A stretch of DNA of 15,038 nucleotides from Gammaproteobacteria bacterium (GTDB lineage Bacteria; Pseudomonadota; Gammaproteobacteria; GRL18). Below the pieces are notes generated by a model. That model saw only the letters and a list, made by a program, of their open reading frames with translations. It did not search any database and had not been told where the DNA came from. The translations under genes and the position numbers were made by a program. Where the stretch lies: the NCBI GenBank assembly GCA_023144715.1, contig JAGLFC010000047.1:1-15038 (forward strand). The letters are read 5' to 3'. This document shows positions 12,665 through 15,038 of this stretch, in pieces. The stretch's first letter is position 1. The number at the start of each line of letters is the position of its first letter.

Positions 12665-13763
12665 ATGATAGAAACAACAGGTCTTAAAGCTAGGATCAGC
12701 GATATAAGTCATCGTTCAGAATTACTTAGGGGGTATCTTTGACTTTGACCTCAAAAAGGAACTCTTAGAAGAAGTTAATTTAGAGCTTGAATCCCCGACT
12801 GTTTGGGATAACCCTAGTAATGCTCAGGCACTAGGACAAAAAAAAGTCATTTTAGAACAAATTGTAAATGGTTTAGAAACACTTTTTACAGGGGTGACTG
12901 ATATTGCTGAACTGCTTGAAATGGTCGTTGTGGACGATGATGAAGAGGCATTAGAAGATGTTATTCTGGAACTTGATACACTTGAAAAGGAAGTCGCAGG
13001 CTTAGAATTTCGTCGTATGTTCTCAGGTGATATGGATGCGAATAATGCCTTTATTGATATTCAATCAGGATCAGGTGGTACAGAAGCTCAAGATTGGGCC
13101 AGTATGCTCATGAGAATGTTTTTGCGTTATGGTGAAAAAGAAGGTTTTAAAACAGAATTATTAGAAGTCACCTCAGGTGATGTGGCGGGCATTAAAGGGG
13201 CTAGTATTAAATTTACAGGCGATTATGCCTTTGGTTGGCTCAGAACAGAAACAGGTGTGCATCGTCTGGTCAGAAAATCACCCTTTGACTCAGGCAGTCG
13301 TCGTCATACGTCATTTGCTTCTGTATTTGCTTATCCAGAAGTGAATGATAATATTGAAATAGACATTAATCCTGCTGATCTTCGTATTGATACCTACCGT
13401 GCCAGTGGGGCAGGGGGTCAACATATTAATAAAACCGATTCTGCTGTGCGGATCACCCATTTACCCACCAATGTCGTGGTGCAATGCCAAAATGATCGCT
13501 CACAGCATAAAAATAAAGCCGCGGCTATGAAAATGCTCAAAGCCAAACTTTATGAAGTGGAGATGCAACAACGTAATGCCGATAAACAAGAATTAGAAGA
13601 AGGTAAGTCAGATATTGGCTGGGGCAGTCAGATTCGTTCCTATGTATTGGATCAATCGCGCATTAAAGATCTACGTACAGGACATGAATCCAGTAATACA
13701 CAAGCGGTATTAGATGGTGATCTCAAGCCTTTTATGGAAGCCTCTTTAAAGTCTGATTTATAA
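12665..13763 (+). CDS. prfB: Peptide chain release factor 2, expressed through a programmed +1 frameshift
   Basis: RF2 recognises UGA and UAA stop codons in the ribosomal A site and triggers release of the peptide. The first 25 codons (12665-12739) run into an in-frame TGA at 12740. Shifting by one base resumes at GAC 12741 and stays open to TAA 13761-13763, giving 365 aa, the same length as E. coli RF2. The codon-recognition tripeptide SPF is at 205-207 and the catalytic GGQ at 250-252, the E. coli positions. Residue 246 is Ala, as in most bacteria and unlike E. coli K-12 (Thr). IQSGSGGTEAQDWASM and QNDRSQHKNK are also typical. Expression is autoregulated: scarce RF2 lets the ribosome pause at UGA and shift. 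A short reading from GTG 12894 would miss the N-terminal domain and is wrong. lysS follows after 40 nt, an order shared with E. coli. Confidence 0.97.
12728..12743 (+). other. RF2 programmed +1 frameshift site
   Basis: AGGGGG (12728-12733) acts as an internal Shine-Dalgarno, followed by TAT and the slippery CTT at 12737-12739, then TGA and a C. The ribosome slips from CUU onto UUU, skipping the T at 12740. The core is the same as the classical E. coli site, including the C after UGA that weakens termination. Confidence 0.97.
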
Positions 13764-13803
13764 TTAAATATTAATATGAAACATGTAGAAAGTGAGTAAA
13801 TTG

Positions 13804-15038
13804 ATGTCAGAATCACAGGTTGAAACAGTCGATACCAATACAGATGATGAAAATAAGCTAATCGCCCAACGTCGGGGAAAATTAGCCCAATTAAGAGAAC
13901 AGGGTAATGCCTTTCCAAATCATTTTAGAAGAGATTCTTTAGCCGATGATCTTCATAATGAATTTGATTCATTCAGTAAAGAAGCATTAGCAGAAAAAAA
14001 TGTGCAAGTGATTGTTGCGGGTCGCATGATGTTACAGCGTGTGATGGGTAAGGCGAGTTTTGCCACAATTAAAGATATGTCTGGATCAATTCAACTGTTT
14101 TTACAACGTGATGCCTTAGCTGAAGGGGTTTATAATGAACAGTTTAAAAAATGGGATTTAGGGGATATTATTGGTGTAAAAGGAGTTCTGTTTAAAACTA
14201 AAACAGATGAGCTTTCAGTAAGAGTTGACAGTGTCGAATTATTAACAAAAGCACTGCGTCCCTTACCCGAAAAGTTTAAAGGTCTTTCTGATCAAGAAAT
14301 TCGTTATCGCCAACGTTATATTGATCTCATCACGAATGATGAAACACGTAAAACCTTTGCTTTGCGTTCAAAAATTATTACCTATATCCGTAATTTTATG
14401 TTGCAAAAAGATTTTATAGAAGTCGAAACACCCATGATGCAAGCCATCCCCGGTGGTGCAACCGCACGCCCCTTTACGACCTATCATAATGCTTTGGATA
14501 TGGAACTCTTTTTACGTATTGCACCAGAATTGTATCTAAAACGTTTGGTGGTGGGTGGTTTTGAACGTGTATTTGAAATTAATCGTAATTTTAGAAATGA
14601 GGGTTTATCCACTCGTCATAATCCTGAATTTACCATGATTGAATTTTATCAGGCCTATGCGGATTATCATGATCTGATGGATACCACAGAAGAAATGTTA
14701 CGAGGTTTGGCAGAAGATGTACTGGGTAGCCCAGTATTTGATTATCAAGGCTTAGAAATTGATGTGTCTAAACCATTTGTTCGTATGACCGTGAAAGAAT
14801 CTATTTTACATTTTAATCCTGATATTAAAGAAGCCCAGTTAGAGGATATTGATACCGCTCGTCAATTAGCAACCTCATTAGAAATTCCTTTAAAAGAAAG
14901 CTATGGTTTGGGGAAAATTCAGATTGAAATTTTTGAAAAAACAGTCGAATATCGTTTGATGGAACCCACTTTTATTACGGCTTATCCCACGGAAGTGTCA
15001 CCCTTAGCAAGACGCAGTGATGCCGATCCTTTTGTCAC
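13804..15038 (+). CDS. lysS: Lysyl-tRNA synthetase, class II (partial, C-terminus off the right edge)
   Basis: This enzyme charges tRNA-Lys with lysine using ATP in the cytoplasm. The first 411 codons of an expected length near 500 are present, in one open frame. An N-terminal helical extension is followed by the OB-fold anticodon-binding domain (about 68-147). The class II catalytic domain follows: the motif 1 region has FIEVETPMMQAIPGGATARPF (204-224 in outline), and motif 2 is RVFEINRNFRNEG, followed by TRHNPEFTMIEFY (255-282 overall). Motif 3 should lie beyond the edge. The ATG at 13804 has GTGAG 7 nt upstream. It lies 40 nt after prfB with no terminator between, so cotranscription is likely, as in E. 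coli. Nothing unusual was seen in the visible part. Confidence 0.97.
   Translation, partial: MSESQVETVDTNTDDENKLIAQRRGKLAQLREQGNAFPNHFRRDSLADDLHNEFDSFSKEALAEKNVQVIVAGRMMLQRVMGKASFATIKDMSGSIQLFLQRDALAEGVYNEQFKKWDLGDIIGVKGVLFKTKTDELSVRVDSVELLTKALRPLPEKFKGLSDQEIRYRQRYIDLITNDETRKTFALRSKIITYIRNFMLQKDFIEVETPMMQAIPGGATARPFTTYHNALDMELFLRIAPELYLKRLVVGGFERVFEINRNFRNEGLSTRHNPEFTMIEFYQAYADYHDLMDTTEEMLRGLAEDVLGSPVFDYQGLEIDVSKPFVRMTVKESILHFNPDIKEAQLEDIDTARQLATSLEIPLKESYGLGKIQIEIFEKTVEYRLMEPTFITAYPTEVSPLARRSDADPFV

Noticed and set aside
12894..13763. A 289-aa RF2-like protein starting at GTG 12894, suggesting a truncated or broken prfB
   Set aside because: The upstream 12665-12739 frame, the AGGGGG/CTT/TGA site and the joined 365-aa length show an intact gene with a programmed frameshift.
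13652..13918. Minus-strand 88-aa ORF
   Set aside because: Antisense to the ends of prfB and lysS, both certain genes.

Overview
The window reads as a stretch of chromosome from an AT-rich, Gram-negative gammaproteobacterium. The evidence is type II secretion pseudopilins, an ABC-type polysaccharide exporter, a release factor 2 gene with the classical frameshift site, and the prfB-lysS gene order known from Escherichia coli. I cannot place it at genus level from sequence alone. Coding is dense. No tRNA, rRNA, CRISPR array, insertion sequence or phage gene was seen.

Left part (1-4509, all minus strand): one apparent operon, read right to left as gspG-gspH-gspI-gspJ-gspK-wzm-wzt. The five pseudopilin genes overlap or nearly touch. 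Only 18 nt separate gspK from the ABC-2 permease, and 2 nt separate the permease from its ATPase, which runs off the left edge. In many bacteria gspK is followed by gspL and gspM; here a Wzm/Wzt-type glycan exporter takes that place.

Middle part (4706-7600, plus strand): divergent from gspG is a three-gene, coupled cassette. It encodes a dolichyl-phosphate-mannose-synthase-like GT2 glycosyltransferase, a small DUF2304 membrane protein, and a large GT-C/TPR membrane protein resembling the TMTC family of protein O-mannosyltransferases. The gene set suggests lipid-linked sugar synthesis followed by transfer to a periplasmic acceptor. Its position beside secretion pseudopilins and a glycan exporter makes the 1-7600 region a candidate envelope glycosylation/secretion locus. 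That functional link is inference.

Right-centre (7640-12542): two hybrid histidine kinases converge and overlap by 12 nt at their 3' ends. The first has a Tll0287-like (DUF3365) periplasmic domain with a CxxCH haem motif, a PAS domain, a kinase core and a receiver. It is preceded by a good sigma-70-like promoter and a 20-codon ORF with a strong ribosome binding site. The second has a dCache_3-type sensor, a kinase core and a receiver. The two cores are clearly paralogous. Neither has a DNA-binding output, so their downstream partners lie elsewhere.

Right end (12665-15038, plus strand): prfB (release factor 2, 365 aa through a programmed +1 frameshift) and the first 411 codons of lysS (class II lysyl-tRNA synthetase), which is cut by the window edge.
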